From Cryptosporangium phraense (GTDB lineage: Bacteria > Actinomycetota > Actinomycetes > Mycobacteriales > Cryptosporangiaceae): a stretch of 64,000 nt of DNA. Every line of letters begins with the position of its first letter. Positions within the stretch are counted from its first letter, which is position 1. Below, one piece after another: positions 41,436 to 49,070 of the stretch. Where the stretch lies: the NCBI RefSeq assembly GCF_006912135.1, contig NZ_VIRS01000013.1, forward strand, positions 158,376 to 222,375, read 5' to 3'. The notes below the pieces were generated by a model. The model did not search any database and was not told the DNA's origin. It saw only the letters and a program-made list of their open reading frames with translations. The position numbers were made by a program, and so were the translations under genes.

Positions 41436-42086
41436 ATGACCAAAGAAATGGAAGGCGACAACCGGAAGCGGCGCGCGCTCGCTCGCGAGGCGCGCGAGGA
41501 GGGCCGGAGCCCGAGCGAGAGCGGAGCGACGCTGGGCTCGTCCAAGCAGCGCGAGCACATCCGCACGGGCCGGCGGGACGGTCCGCCGCCGGCCGGCCCG
41601 CACAAGCCCGGGCCGCAGGCTCCGGTCGAGCGCGGCCGGCCCGAGGACGGCGAGCCCGCCACCGCGCGCGACTCCGGCGGCGGCGAATCCGCCACTCCGG
41701 ACGAAGGGGCGCTGCGCCTGCGCTACCGCGAGGTGGTCGGTGGGGCCGCGGAGCGGGCCGGCGTGGAGTTCGACGACGCCAAGCGCGCGGCCCGGGCGGC
41801 GATCGCCGTGCTGGCCGGCGTACTCGGCCCGGCCGACCGGCGGCGCCTGCTGGCCGCCCTGCCGGCCGAGCTGACCGACGGGCCACGCTTCCTGGCGCCG
41901 ACGCCGCCGGCCGCGGAGGCCGACTTCGTGCGGGCCCTGGCGCTGCTCGCCGGCTGCGAACCCGAGCAGGCCCTGCGCCGGGCCCAGGCGGTGTTCGCCG
42001 CGATCAACCACGAGGACCCCGACCTGCTGCGGGCGTTGGACGTACCGGACGGGCTCGACGACCTGGTGCTGACCTTCAGCGGGTGA
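41436..42086 (+). CDS. DUF2267-containing protein with disordered N-terminus
   Basis: 216 residues. Residues 1-85 are charged, Pro/Gly-rich and look disordered. Residues about 90-210 fit DUF2267 (YREVVGGAAERAGVEFDDAK, then LAGVLGPADRRRLLAALPAEL). The function of DUF2267 is unknown; such genes are frequent in stress-induced actinobacterial loci. Its 3' end overlaps the convergent GH13 gene by 11 bases. Confidence 0.82.
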   Translation: MTKEMEGDNRKRRALAREAREEGRSPSESGATLGSSKQREHIRTGRRDGPPPAGPHKPGPQAPVERGRPEDGEPATARDSGGGESATPDEGALRLRYREVVGGAAERAGVEFDDAKRAARAAIAVLAGVLGPADRRRLLAALPAELTDGPRFLAPTPPAAEADFVRALALLAGCEPEQALRRAQAVFAAINHEDPDLLRALDVPDGLDDLVLTFSG

Positions 42087-43701
42087 GGCGGATCCAGCGG
42101 TAGCCGTACCCGTTCAGCGCGAGCGCCCCCAGGTCGATGTCCCGGCCGTAGTCGCTGTCGCCGAACAGGTTGAGCGGACGGTGCCGACCGGTCAGCGAGT
42201 CGTGGAGGTCCAGGCAGCACGGCACGTCGTCGAGGTTGTGGAGGAAGACCGTCGTCGTGTCGTCCAGGTCGGCCCGGTGGACGAGCACGCCCGGCTGCCC
42301 GGTGGTGAGGACCTCGTGCTCGCCGGCGCCGATCTCCGGGCATTCGCGCAGAGTGTGCAGTATCCGCTCGAACCACGACAGCATGCTGGTCTCGTCGAGA
42401 CGCTGATCGGTGACGTTGACGTGCTGGTAGCCGTAGTCGCCGACGTCGATCACCGGCGTGATCACCCGCTCGGCCGGCGCGCCGGAGAATCCCGCACCGG
42501 GGCCACCGTCCCACTGCATCGGCGTCCGGATCGCCCGTCGCTCCGGGAGGCGCAGGTCCTCGCCCATGCCGATCTCGTCGCCGTAGCGCAGCACCGGCGT
42601 GCCGGCCATCGTCAGCTGGAGGCTGTAGGCGAGCTCGATGCGCCGGCGGTCGCCGCCCAGCATCGGCGCCAGTCGACGGCGGATGCCCCGGTCGTAGAGC
42701 TGCATGTCGGGCTCCGGCCCGAACTCGGCGAACACGTCGGCGCGCTCGGAGTCGCTCAGGCCGCCGAGGTCCACCTCGTCGTGGTTGCGCAGGAACGTCG
42801 CCCACTGCGCGTGGTCGGGAAGATCGGGCAGCGCCGCCAGCGTGTCCCGGATCGGCTGCGGATCGCGTCGGGCCAGCGCGAGCATCATCGCCTGGTTGAG
42901 CCGGAACGCGAACAGCATCGTCGTCCGGCTGGAGGTGCCGTCGGCGCTGCCGAAGTACTCGAGCAGCTCGGCGTCGGCGACGTTGGCCTCGGCCAGCAGC
43001 ACGGCGTCGCCGGTCCGCCAGGACACCCGCTCACGCAGGTCGCGCAGGAACCGGTAGTCGGGCCGGCGCTGCCTGCCGGTTTCGATCAGGAACGGCGCGG
43101 CGTCGATCCGGAACCCGGCGACCCCGAGCCGTAACCAGAACTCGGCGATCTTCCCGATCTCCCGGCGCACCGCCGGGTTGTCGGTGTTGAGGTCGGGTTC
43201 GGTCCGGTAGAACCGGTGCCGGTACCAGGCCCCGGCCCGTTCGTCGAACGTCCACGTCTCCTTCTCGACGCCGGGGAAGACCTGACCGCTCCAGCGGTCG
43301 GGAGGCTCGGTCTCGGACCAGACGTACCAGTCGCGGTACTCCGACGCCGGGTCCTCCCGGGCCGCGCGGAACCAGGGATGCTGGTCGCTGGTGTGGTTGA
43401 CCACCAGGTCCATCAGGACGCGCAGCCCCCGCTCGTCGGCCTCGGCCAGGAACAGGGCGAAGTCGCCGAGGTCGCCCAGGCACGGGTCGATCGCGTAGTA
43501 GTCGACGATGTCGTAGCCACCGTCGACGCCCGGCGACGGGTGCACGGGGTTGAGCCAGATCGTGTTGACGCCCAGACGGGACAGATAGTCCAGGCGATCG
43601 GTCAGACCGGGGAAGTCTCCGATGCCGTCGCCGTCGGAGTCCTGGAAGAGCCGGACGTCCACCGAGTAGATGACCGCGTTGCGGTACCACCGTCCGGGCA
43701 T
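42076..43701 (-). CDS. GH13 alpha-amylase family enzyme, trehalose synthase-like
   Basis: 541 residues, ATG 43701 sharing a base with the sigma-factor stop (TGATG). (beta/alpha)8 glycosidase: nucleophile D200 (FRIDAAP), acid/base E238 (LLAEANV) and transition-state D308 (NHDEVDL) are in place; the N-terminus WYRNAVIYSVDVRLFQDSDG is that of trehalose synthase/oligo-1,6-glucosidase relatives. It lacks the fused maltokinase. Maltose-trehalose interconversion would fit stress protection, but other glucosyl transfer activities are possible. Coupled to a SigB/F-like sigma gene. Confidence 0.88.
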   Translation of the reverse strand: MPGRWYRNAVIYSVDVRLFQDSDGDGIGDFPGLTDRLDYLSRLGVNTIWLNPVHPSPGVDGGYDIVDYYAIDPCLGDLGDFALFLAEADERGLRVLMDLVVNHTSDQHPWFRAAREDPASEYRDWYVWSETEPPDRWSGQVFPGVEKETWTFDERAGAWYRHRFYRTEPDLNTDNPAVRREIGKIAEFWLRLGVAGFRIDAAPFLIETGRQRRPDYRFLRDLRERVSWRTGDAVLLAEANVADAELLEYFGSADGTSSRTTMLFAFRLNQAMMLALARRDPQPIRDTLAALPDLPDHAQWATFLRNHDEVDLGGLSDSERADVFAEFGPEPDMQLYDRGIRRRLAPMLGGDRRRIELAYSLQLTMAGTPVLRYGDEIGMGEDLRLPERRAIRTPMQWDGGPGAGFSGAPAERVITPVIDVGDYGYQHVNVTDQRLDETSMLSWFERILHTLRECPEIGAGEHEVLTTGQPGVLVHRADLDDTTTVFLHNLDDVPCCLDLHDSLTGRHRPLNLFGDSDYGRDIDLGALALNGYGYRWIRLTR

Positions 43702-44510
43702 CACTCCTCCACGAGCAGGCCCTCGCGGAGCCGGCTCAGCGTCGCCGAGAGCAACCGGGACACCTGCATCTGCGAGACGCCGATCTCCTCGGCGATCTCG
43801 GCCTGCGTCTTGTCGAACACGAACCGCAGGTGCAGCACGTACCGCTCGCGGGACGGCACGCCCTCGAGCAGCGGGATCAGCGACTCGTGGTTGTCGACCG
43901 CCTCCAGCGCCCGGTCGTCGTCGCCGAGCGTGTCGGCCAGCCGGGCCGCGCCCTCCTGCGGGCGGACCGGGGTCTCCAGCGAGACCGCCGAGAAGGCCAC
44001 GCCCGCGTCGAGCCCCTCGATCACCTCCTCCTCGCTGAGGTTCAGGTAGGAGGCCAGATCGCCGGTGCTCGGGGCGTGGTCGTCCCGCTGGGCCAGGTCC
44101 CGCCGGGCCGCGTGCACCAGGAGGTACAGCTCCTTGATCCGCCGGGGCACCCGGACGGCCCATCGGCGGTCCCGGAAGTACCGCCGGATCTCGCCCATCA
44201 TCGTCGGCACGGCGAACGCGAGAAACGGGGAGCCGCGGTCCGGGTCGAACCGGTCGATGGCCGAGATCAGCCCCACTCGAGAGATCTGGACGAGATCGTC
44301 GAACTCCACCCCGCGCCGCGCGTACCGGCAGGCGATGTGGTCGGCGAGCGGCAGGTGGACGACGACCAGGTCTTCACGCACCCCGGCGCGCCGCGGATCG
44401 TCGGCCGGCAGCGCGGTCAGACGCCGGAACAGCCCTTCGACGGTCGCGTAGTCGTCGTAGCGGGGTTCGGAATCGGGCGGGCGGTCAATTTCGAGGACGC
44501 CGGGGGACAC
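43701..44510 (-). CDS. SigB/SigF-family RNA polymerase sigma factor
   Basis: 269 residues from GTG 44510, with AAGGAG nine bases upstream. Region 2 (ADHIACRYARRGVEFDDLVQ, GLISAIDRFDPDRGSPFLAFA), a PTMMGEIRRYFRDR stretch characteristic of SigB/F, region 3 (PSTGDLASYLNLSEEEV) and region 4 (RERYVLHLRFVFDKTQAEIA, GVSQMQVSRLLS) are all complete. These sigma factors direct general stress or developmental genes and are held by anti-sigma/antagonist partner switches; a STAS protein lies at 47755-48060. The gene overlaps the GH13 gene downstream. Confidence 0.93.
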   Translation of the reverse strand: MSPGVLEIDRPPDSEPRYDDYATVEGLFRRLTALPADDPRRAGVREDLVVVHLPLADHIACRYARRGVEFDDLVQISRVGLISAIDRFDPDRGSPFLAFAVPTMMGEIRRYFRDRRWAVRVPRRIKELYLLVHAARRDLAQRDDHAPSTGDLASYLNLSEEEVIEGLDAGVAFSAVSLETPVRPQEGAARLADTLGDDDRALEAVDNHESLIPLLEGVPSRERYVLHLRFVFDKTQAEIAEEIGVSQMQVSRLLSATLSRLREGLLVEE

Positions 44511-44725
44511 AGGCCATCACTCCTTCCACGACGGACGACGGAGACGGAACGGCCACACCGCACGTTCACAGAGCCGATCGAGGACGCGCATGCACCTGGA
44601 GGGGCGAACTATCGCGGTCCCCTCGGCCCGGGAGCACAGAGATTCGCGGAGGGGTTTCGTCCCGGACGAATAGGGCAGGGGGCGGGAGCCACTGTTCTGT
44701 TTGAGCCCGAGGAGACGGGGCACAG

Positions 44726-46435
44726 ATGTCGCCCGAAATGCCCGGCACGAAATCCGACGAGCCGGAACGCCCGGACGACTGGTGGCGGGAGCAGCTGTCG
44801 AACCTCTACGGCCTGTTCGTGGTCTCGATGATGATGTTCGACGGGCGCGATCCCGACGACATCCTCCGCCTGGCCACCACGTCCCTGCCCGCGCTGTGCG
44901 CGTGCACCCTCGACTCGGTGTACCTGCGGGTCGAGGAGGTGCTGGCCCCCGCGCACGGCGACCGGCCCGATCCGGTCCTGGTGGAAGCCCTGGTGAGCCT
45001 GGACGGCCACAGCGGGCCGATCCCGGCCGCGGACGGCGGGTGGCGCTGGGCGATGGCGCTGGGAAGCCCGGCCGAGCTGCTCGGCTATCTCGTCGTCTGC
45101 TCCGCCGACGCCCCGTCCGCCGACGAGTTCTTCCTGGTGAAAGCGCTCGCCCAGCAGACGTCCGGCGCGCTGGCGAGCGCGCGGCTGCATCAGCGTGAAC
45201 GCGAGCAGTCGGCGGCGCTGCTGGCGCTGAACACCGAGCTGCAGACGCTCAACGGCCGGCTCTCGACCACGGTCGCCCGTCTGGAGAAACAGACCGAGGT
45301 GCTGGAGCGGCTCAGCGAGGCCACCGCGTCCGGCGCGGGCGAGGCCGGGATCGTCCTCGCCCTGCACGAGCTGACCGGCCTGCCCGCGGTCGTGGAGGAC
45401 CGGTTCGGCAACCTGCTGGCCTGGGCCGGCCCGGACCGGCCCGACCCCTATCCCAAGGCGGTCGCGCACCGGCGGGAGGGGCTGCTCCGGCAGGCGGCCG
45501 CGGTGCCGCATCCGATCCGCGTGCAGTCCCGGGTGATCTCGCTGGCCAAGCCGCGGCAGGAGGTGCTCGGCGTGGTCGCGCTCGTCGATCCGCGCCACGC
45601 GGCCGGTGACCAGGAGGTGTTCGCGCTGGAGTACGCGACCACGGTCCTGGCCCTGGAGCTGTCGCACCAGCGCAGCCTGGCCGAGGCCGAGCTGCGGCTA
45701 CGCCGTGACCTGGTCGACGACCTGATCGCGGGCACCGACGAGCACAGCGCCTATGCCCGGGCCGACGCGCTCGGCCACGATTTGCGCGGCCCGCACCACG
45801 TCGTCGTCGTCAAATGGAGCCGGACGCAGACCGACGACGCGGTGGCGTCGGCCGCGGCCGGGACGGTGGGCGCGTTGCAGCTGCCGAGCCTGATCTCCCG
45901 GCGGGCCGGCAGCGTGGTGCTGCTCGCGCACGGGTCGCTGGACGGCGACGGTCTGCACCGGGCCCTGGCCGAGAAGCTCGGCGGGACGGCCGGAGCGATC
46001 GGGATCGGCGGCCGCTGCCGGGGGCCGACGGACGTCCCCCGCTCGTACTCCGAGGCGGTCCGGGCGGCCGACGTCCGGCGCGACTCCCGATCTCCCGATG
46101 GCGTGACCTCGTACGACCAGCTCGGGCTCTACCGGATCCTGGACACCGGGGCCGGTAGCGGCGCGGTCGAGGAGTTCGTGCAGGAGTGGCTGGGGGAGCT
46201 GCTGGCCTACGACCACCGCAAGAACACCGACCTCGTCCACACGCTCTCCCAGTACCTGGAGTGCGGCGGCAACTACGACGAGACCGCCGCCGCGCTCCTC
46301 ATCCACCGCAGCACTCTGCGCTACCGGCTCGGCCGGATCCGTAAGATCGGTGGACACGATCTCAACGACGTCGACGACCGGCTGAACCTGCACGTAGCCA
46401 CTCGAGCCTGGCAGGTGCTCCAGCGGCCGGAGTGA
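44726..46435 (+). CDS. PucR-type transcriptional regulator with N-terminal GAF domain
   Basis: 569 residues, ATG 44726. N-terminal GAF-like domain (about 30-150), coiled coil about 155-195 (ALLALNTELQTLNGRLSTTV), a second sensor-like part about 200-310, a degenerate GGDEF-like region, and the C-terminal PucR/CdaR helix-turn-helix (LVHTLSQYLECGGNYDETAA, IHRSTLRYRLGRI). Family members respond to metabolites and regulate neighbouring genes. The stop overlaps the GTG of the MEDS-domain gene (GTGA), tying the two. The 200-base spacer to the divergent sigma gene has only weak SigB-like matches. Confidence 0.9.
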   Translation: MSPEMPGTKSDEPERPDDWWREQLSNLYGLFVVSMMMFDGRDPDDILRLATTSLPALCACTLDSVYLRVEEVLAPAHGDRPDPVLVEALVSLDGHSGPIPAADGGWRWAMALGSPAELLGYLVVCSADAPSADEFFLVKALAQQTSGALASARLHQREREQSAALLALNTELQTLNGRLSTTVARLEKQTEVLERLSEATASGAGEAGIVLALHELTGLPAVVEDRFGNLLAWAGPDRPDPYPKAVAHRREGLLRQAAAVPHPIRVQSRVISLAKPRQEVLGVVALVDPRHAAGDQEVFALEYATTVLALELSHQRSLAEAELRLRRDLVDDLIAGTDEHSAYARADALGHDLRGPHHVVVVKWSRTQTDDAVASAAAGTVGALQLPSLISRRAGSVVLLAHGSLDGDGLHRALAEKLGGTAGAIGIGGRCRGPTDVPRSYSEAVRAADVRRDSRSPDGVTSYDQLGLYRILDTGAGSGAVEEFVQEWLGELLAYDHRKNTDLVHTLSQYLECGGNYDETAAALLIHRSTLRYRLGRIRKIGGHDLNDVDDRLNLHVATRAWQVLQRPE

Positions 46436-47037
46436 ACGGAGAGCCAGTGCCGGAGACGACCATGGCCGCGACGCTCGGCGGGGTGTCGCTCGACGCCGGT
46501 GACCACCTCTGCGTCTTCTACCGGGGGCAGGAAGAGCGCGACCGGTTGCTGCTCCCGTTCCTCGCCGAGGGGCTGCGGGCCGGTCACGCGGTGCTCTACC
46601 TCGGTCGGGAGGGCGAGAAGGACACGATCGCGGCGCGGCTCGGCGGGCGCGGCAACCTCGAAATCGGCGAGCCGGAAGACGGGCACCTGCGCGACGGCCG
46701 GTACTCCCCGGAAGACCTGTTCGAGCGTCTCGACGACTGGGTCGCGCGCACTCTGTCGTCCGGGGCCGCGCCGTTCGGCCGAACCGCCGGCGACATGAGC
46801 TGGGCGAGCCGGCTGATGTCGCCGGGGCTGGTGCCGGAGCTGGTCGGCGAGGAGATCGCGGTCACCCGCTGGCTGCGTCAGTACCCCCTGGTCGTGCTGT
46901 GCCTGTACGACCTCGATCTGTTCGGCGGCGAGCTGATCATCCCGATGGTCAAGGCCCATCCGAAGGTCTGGATGGCCGGCACGCTGGTCGAGAACCCCTA
47001 CTACCTGCGGTCGACCGAGAGCGTGGTCCGTCGCTGA
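46432..47037 (+). CDS. MEDS (DcmR sensory) domain protein
   Basis: 201 residues, GTG start in a GTGA overlap. The sequence DAGDHLCVFYRGQEERDRLL followed by FLAEGLRAGHAVLYL is the MEDS domain, a RecA-like sensory fold found in DcmR and beside sigma-factor partner-switch proteins. No output domain is attached. Translational coupling to the PucR regulator suggests the two act as sensor and responder. It ends next to a palindrome at 47042-47062. Confidence 0.85.
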   Translation: MNGEPVPETTMAATLGGVSLDAGDHLCVFYRGQEERDRLLLPFLAEGLRAGHAVLYLGREGEKDTIAARLGGRGNLEIGEPEDGHLRDGRYSPEDLFERLDDWVARTLSSGAAPFGRTAGDMSWASRLMSPGLVPELVGEEIAVTRWLRQYPLVVLCLYDLDLFGGELIIPMVKAHPKVWMAGTLVENPYYLRSTESVVRR

Positions 47038-47041
47038 CATC

Positions 47042-47062
47042 GATGCGCGTTCGACGCGCATC
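47042..47062. terminator. Hairpin after the PucR-MEDS operon
   Basis: Perfect inverted repeat GATGCGCGT-TCG-ACGCGCATC, four bases after the MEDS stop codon. Most likely a terminator; because a promoter follows at 47073 it could also be an operator. Confidence 0.5.
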
Positions 47063-47072
47063 CGTTCGGACC

Positions 47073-47096
47073 GTTTCGGCGGCCCCGGCCGGGTAG
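47073..47096 (+). promoter_or_regulatory. SigB/SigF-type promoter of the DUF1345 gene
   Basis: GTTT (47073-47076), 14-base spacer, GGGTAG (47091-47096). The start ATG at 47107 is ten bases after the -10, so the transcript would be leaderless or nearly so. Same motif as at 39135. Confidence 0.65.
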
Positions 47097-47106
47097 CCCC
47101 GCCGGC

Positions 47107-47745
47107 ATGGGTGAGTCGGCAATTCTCTCGGCCCGGAGGGCCTTCGTGTCGTTAGGGGCCGGTGCGGCCGTGGCCGCCGTGGCGGTGGTTCTGGGCGTTC
47201 CGGACGTCGCCCCGCTGGCCGGCTGGGTGGTGGCCGCCACGACGATCCTGGTCTGGGTCTGGCGGACGAGCTGGCCGCAGGGCGAGGCCGGCACCAAGCG
47301 CCTGGCCGAAGCGGAGGCCCACACCCGCTCCACCGACACCTGGGTGCTGCTGGCCGCGGTGGCCAGCCTGGCCGCCGTGGTGTGGACGCTGGTGCGCTCG
47401 TCCGGCCAGCAGGATCCGCAGGCCGTCGCGGCGGTGATCCTGAGCGTGCTCGCGGTCCTCCTCTCCTGGGCGCTGGTGAACACGGTGTTCGCGCTGAAGT
47501 ACGCCCGGCTCTACTACCTCGACACCGACGGTGGAATCACGTTCAACCAGCCCGACCCGCCGGCCTACAGCGACTTCGCCTACCTGGCGTTCACGATCGG
47601 GATGGCGTTCGCGATGGCCGACAACGAGCCGAACACCAGCGAGATCCGGAAGGTGGTGTTGGCCCACTCGCTGCTGTCGTACGCGTTCGGCACCGGCGTC
47701 CTCGCGGTCGCGATCAACCTGGTGACGAACCTCGGCCAGAGCTGA
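47107..47745 (+). CDS. DUF1345 family membrane protein
   Basis: 212 residues with four or five hydrophobic helices. The family's signature is present: FALKYARLYYLD, then SDFAYLAFTIGMAFAMADN and the last helix AFGTGVLAVAINLV. Function unknown, integral membrane. No ribosome site is visible, but the SigB/F-type promoter directly upstream would make the ATG the 5' end of the mRNA. Convergent with the STAS gene, nine bases apart. Confidence 0.88.
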   Translation: MGESAILSARRAFVSLGAGAAVAAVAVVLGVPDVAPLAGWVVAATTILVWVWRTSWPQGEAGTKRLAEAEAHTRSTDTWVLLAAVASLAAVVWTLVRSSGQQDPQAVAAVILSVLAVLLSWALVNTVFALKYARLYYLDTDGGITFNQPDPPAYSDFAYLAFTIGMAFAMADNEPNTSEIRKVVLAHSLLSYAFGTGVLAVAINLVTNLGQS

Positions 47746-47754
47746 CCCACCTCC

Positions 47755-48060
47755 TCAGAACACGATCGGCAGGATCCCGGTCAGCCGGGTCGCGGCGAGC
47801 ATCCGGCACAGCAGCGGCGTGGGCTCCGCGAGCCCGAGGGAGACACCGTTACCGCCCAGGTACGCCCGCGCGTCCACCAGCCCGGTCAGCCCTCGGGCGT
47901 CGACGAACGACAGGCCGGCGCAGCCGAGGACGGCACGGTCACCGATGGCCGTCTCCAGGTGCCGGACGCAGCGCCGCAGCTCGACCGCTCCCTCCCGGTC
48001 GAGCTCGCCGAGGAGGTCGATGCGGTGATCGCGATCGGTCCGCGCGACTCGTACTAGCAT
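47755..48060 (-). CDS. STAS-domain protein (anti-sigma factor antagonist-like)
   Basis: 101 residues, ATG 48060 with GGAGGAA upstream. STAS fold: RIDLLGELDREGAVELRRCV, then the phosphorylation-loop region GCAGLSFVDARGLTGLVDA. In SpoIIAA-like antagonists a Ser/Thr after the Asp would be phosphorylated; here the loop reads FVDARG, so the usual D-S pair is D-A. It may therefore not be switched by phosphorylation. A link with the SigB/F-like factor at 43701 is inferred. Confidence 0.85.
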   Translation of the reverse strand: MLVRVARTDRDHRIDLLGELDREGAVELRRCVRHLETAIGDRAVLGCAGLSFVDARGLTGLVDARAYLGGNGVSLGLAEPTPLLCRMLAATRLTGILPIVF

Positions 48061-48223
48061 GTCGCCACGTTCCTCCGCGGGCGGCTCCCGGCGCCTGAGC
48101 ACCGCAGGTCGAAAAGTCCGCCGTTCGTGGGCCTGGCGAATCGAACCCGGCCTCGTCGTCCACATCGGAGGGGCGGGTAGGCTGGCGGCTCCAGGTGACG
48201 GACGCTTCCGAAAGGCCACCGCG

Positions 48224-49015
48224 ATGACCCCCGACGCGATCCGCACCGACGTGGCGCACTCCGCCCGGATGTACGACTTCCTGCTCGGCGGCAAGGACAA
48301 CTTCGAGGTCGACCGGCAGGCCGTCGCGCAGCTGCTCGTCGCGTCTCCGCAGATCCGCGACCTGGCCCGGGACAACCGGCGGTTCCTCCGCCGGGCCGTG
48401 CGGTACCTGGCCGGCGAGCGGGGCATCCGGCAGTTCCTCGACATCGGCACCGGCCTGCCGACCTCGCTCAACCTCCACGAGGTCGCCCAGGGCGTCGCCC
48501 CCGAGGCGCACGTCGTGTACGTCGACAACGACCCGCTGGTCCTCGTCCACGCCCGGGCCCTGCTGGCCAGCGCGCCGGAGGGCCGCACCGCCTACGTCGA
48601 GGCCGACCTGCGGGAGCCCGCCACGATCCTCGGCGCGGCCGAGCTGCGCGACACGCTCGACCTCGACCGGCCGATCGCGCTGAGCCTCCTGGCCATCCTG
48701 CACTTCTTCACCGCCGAGGCCGACCCCTACGGGATCGTCGCCACGCTCGTCGACGCGCTCCCGTCCGGCAGCGCGCTGGTCATCAGCCACGCCACCTCGG
48801 ACTTCCTCACCGAGGAGATGCGCCGCACGGCCGAGATCTACCAGCGTCAGGGCATCGCGGGCACGGCCCGCTCCCACGACGAGGTGCTGCGTTTCTTCGA
48901 CGGTCTGGGGCTGGTCGATCCCGGGCTGGTCCTGGTCAACGACTGGCGGCCCGACGGCGAGTCCGCCCCCGACGCGCCCCGCGGCATCTACGGCGGGGTC
49001 GCGTTCAAGCCGTAG
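48224..49015 (+). CDS. DUF574 / SAM-dependent methyltransferase family protein
   Basis: 263 residues, ATG 48224 after AAAGG. Conserved stretches of this actinobacterial family: ARMYDFLLGGKDNFEVDR, FLDIGTGLPTS (SAM-binding), VVYVDNDPLVLVHARALL, and SGSALVISHAT. Very abundant in streptomycetes and relatives, but the substrate is unknown. Stands alone between the STAS gene (divergent) and the GGDEF-EAL gene. Confidence 0.92.
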   Translation: MTPDAIRTDVAHSARMYDFLLGGKDNFEVDRQAVAQLLVASPQIRDLARDNRRFLRRAVRYLAGERGIRQFLDIGTGLPTSLNLHEVAQGVAPEAHVVYVDNDPLVLVHARALLASAPEGRTAYVEADLREPATILGAAELRDTLDLDRPIALSLLAILHFFTAEADPYGIVATLVDALPSGSALVISHATSDFLTEEMRRTAEIYQRQGIAGTARSHDEVLRFFDGLGLVDPGLVLVNDWRPDGESAPDAPRGIYGGVAFKP

Positions 49016-49070
49016 CAACGTCACATCCGGCACTACTTGACCCGGGCGGCGAGCGGCCGACGACGAGGAC

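Noticed and set aside
44654..44723. SigB-like promoters before the PucR gene (GTTT-N15-GGGCAG at 44654-44678; GTTT-N15-GGGCAC at 44699-44723)
   Set aside because: The -10 has C where T is needed (GGGTA), and the second would start transcription inside the coding region.
48175..48180. GGGTAG upstream of the DUF574 methyltransferase gene
   Set aside because: No GTTT at the required distance; a lone hexamer is common in this base composition.
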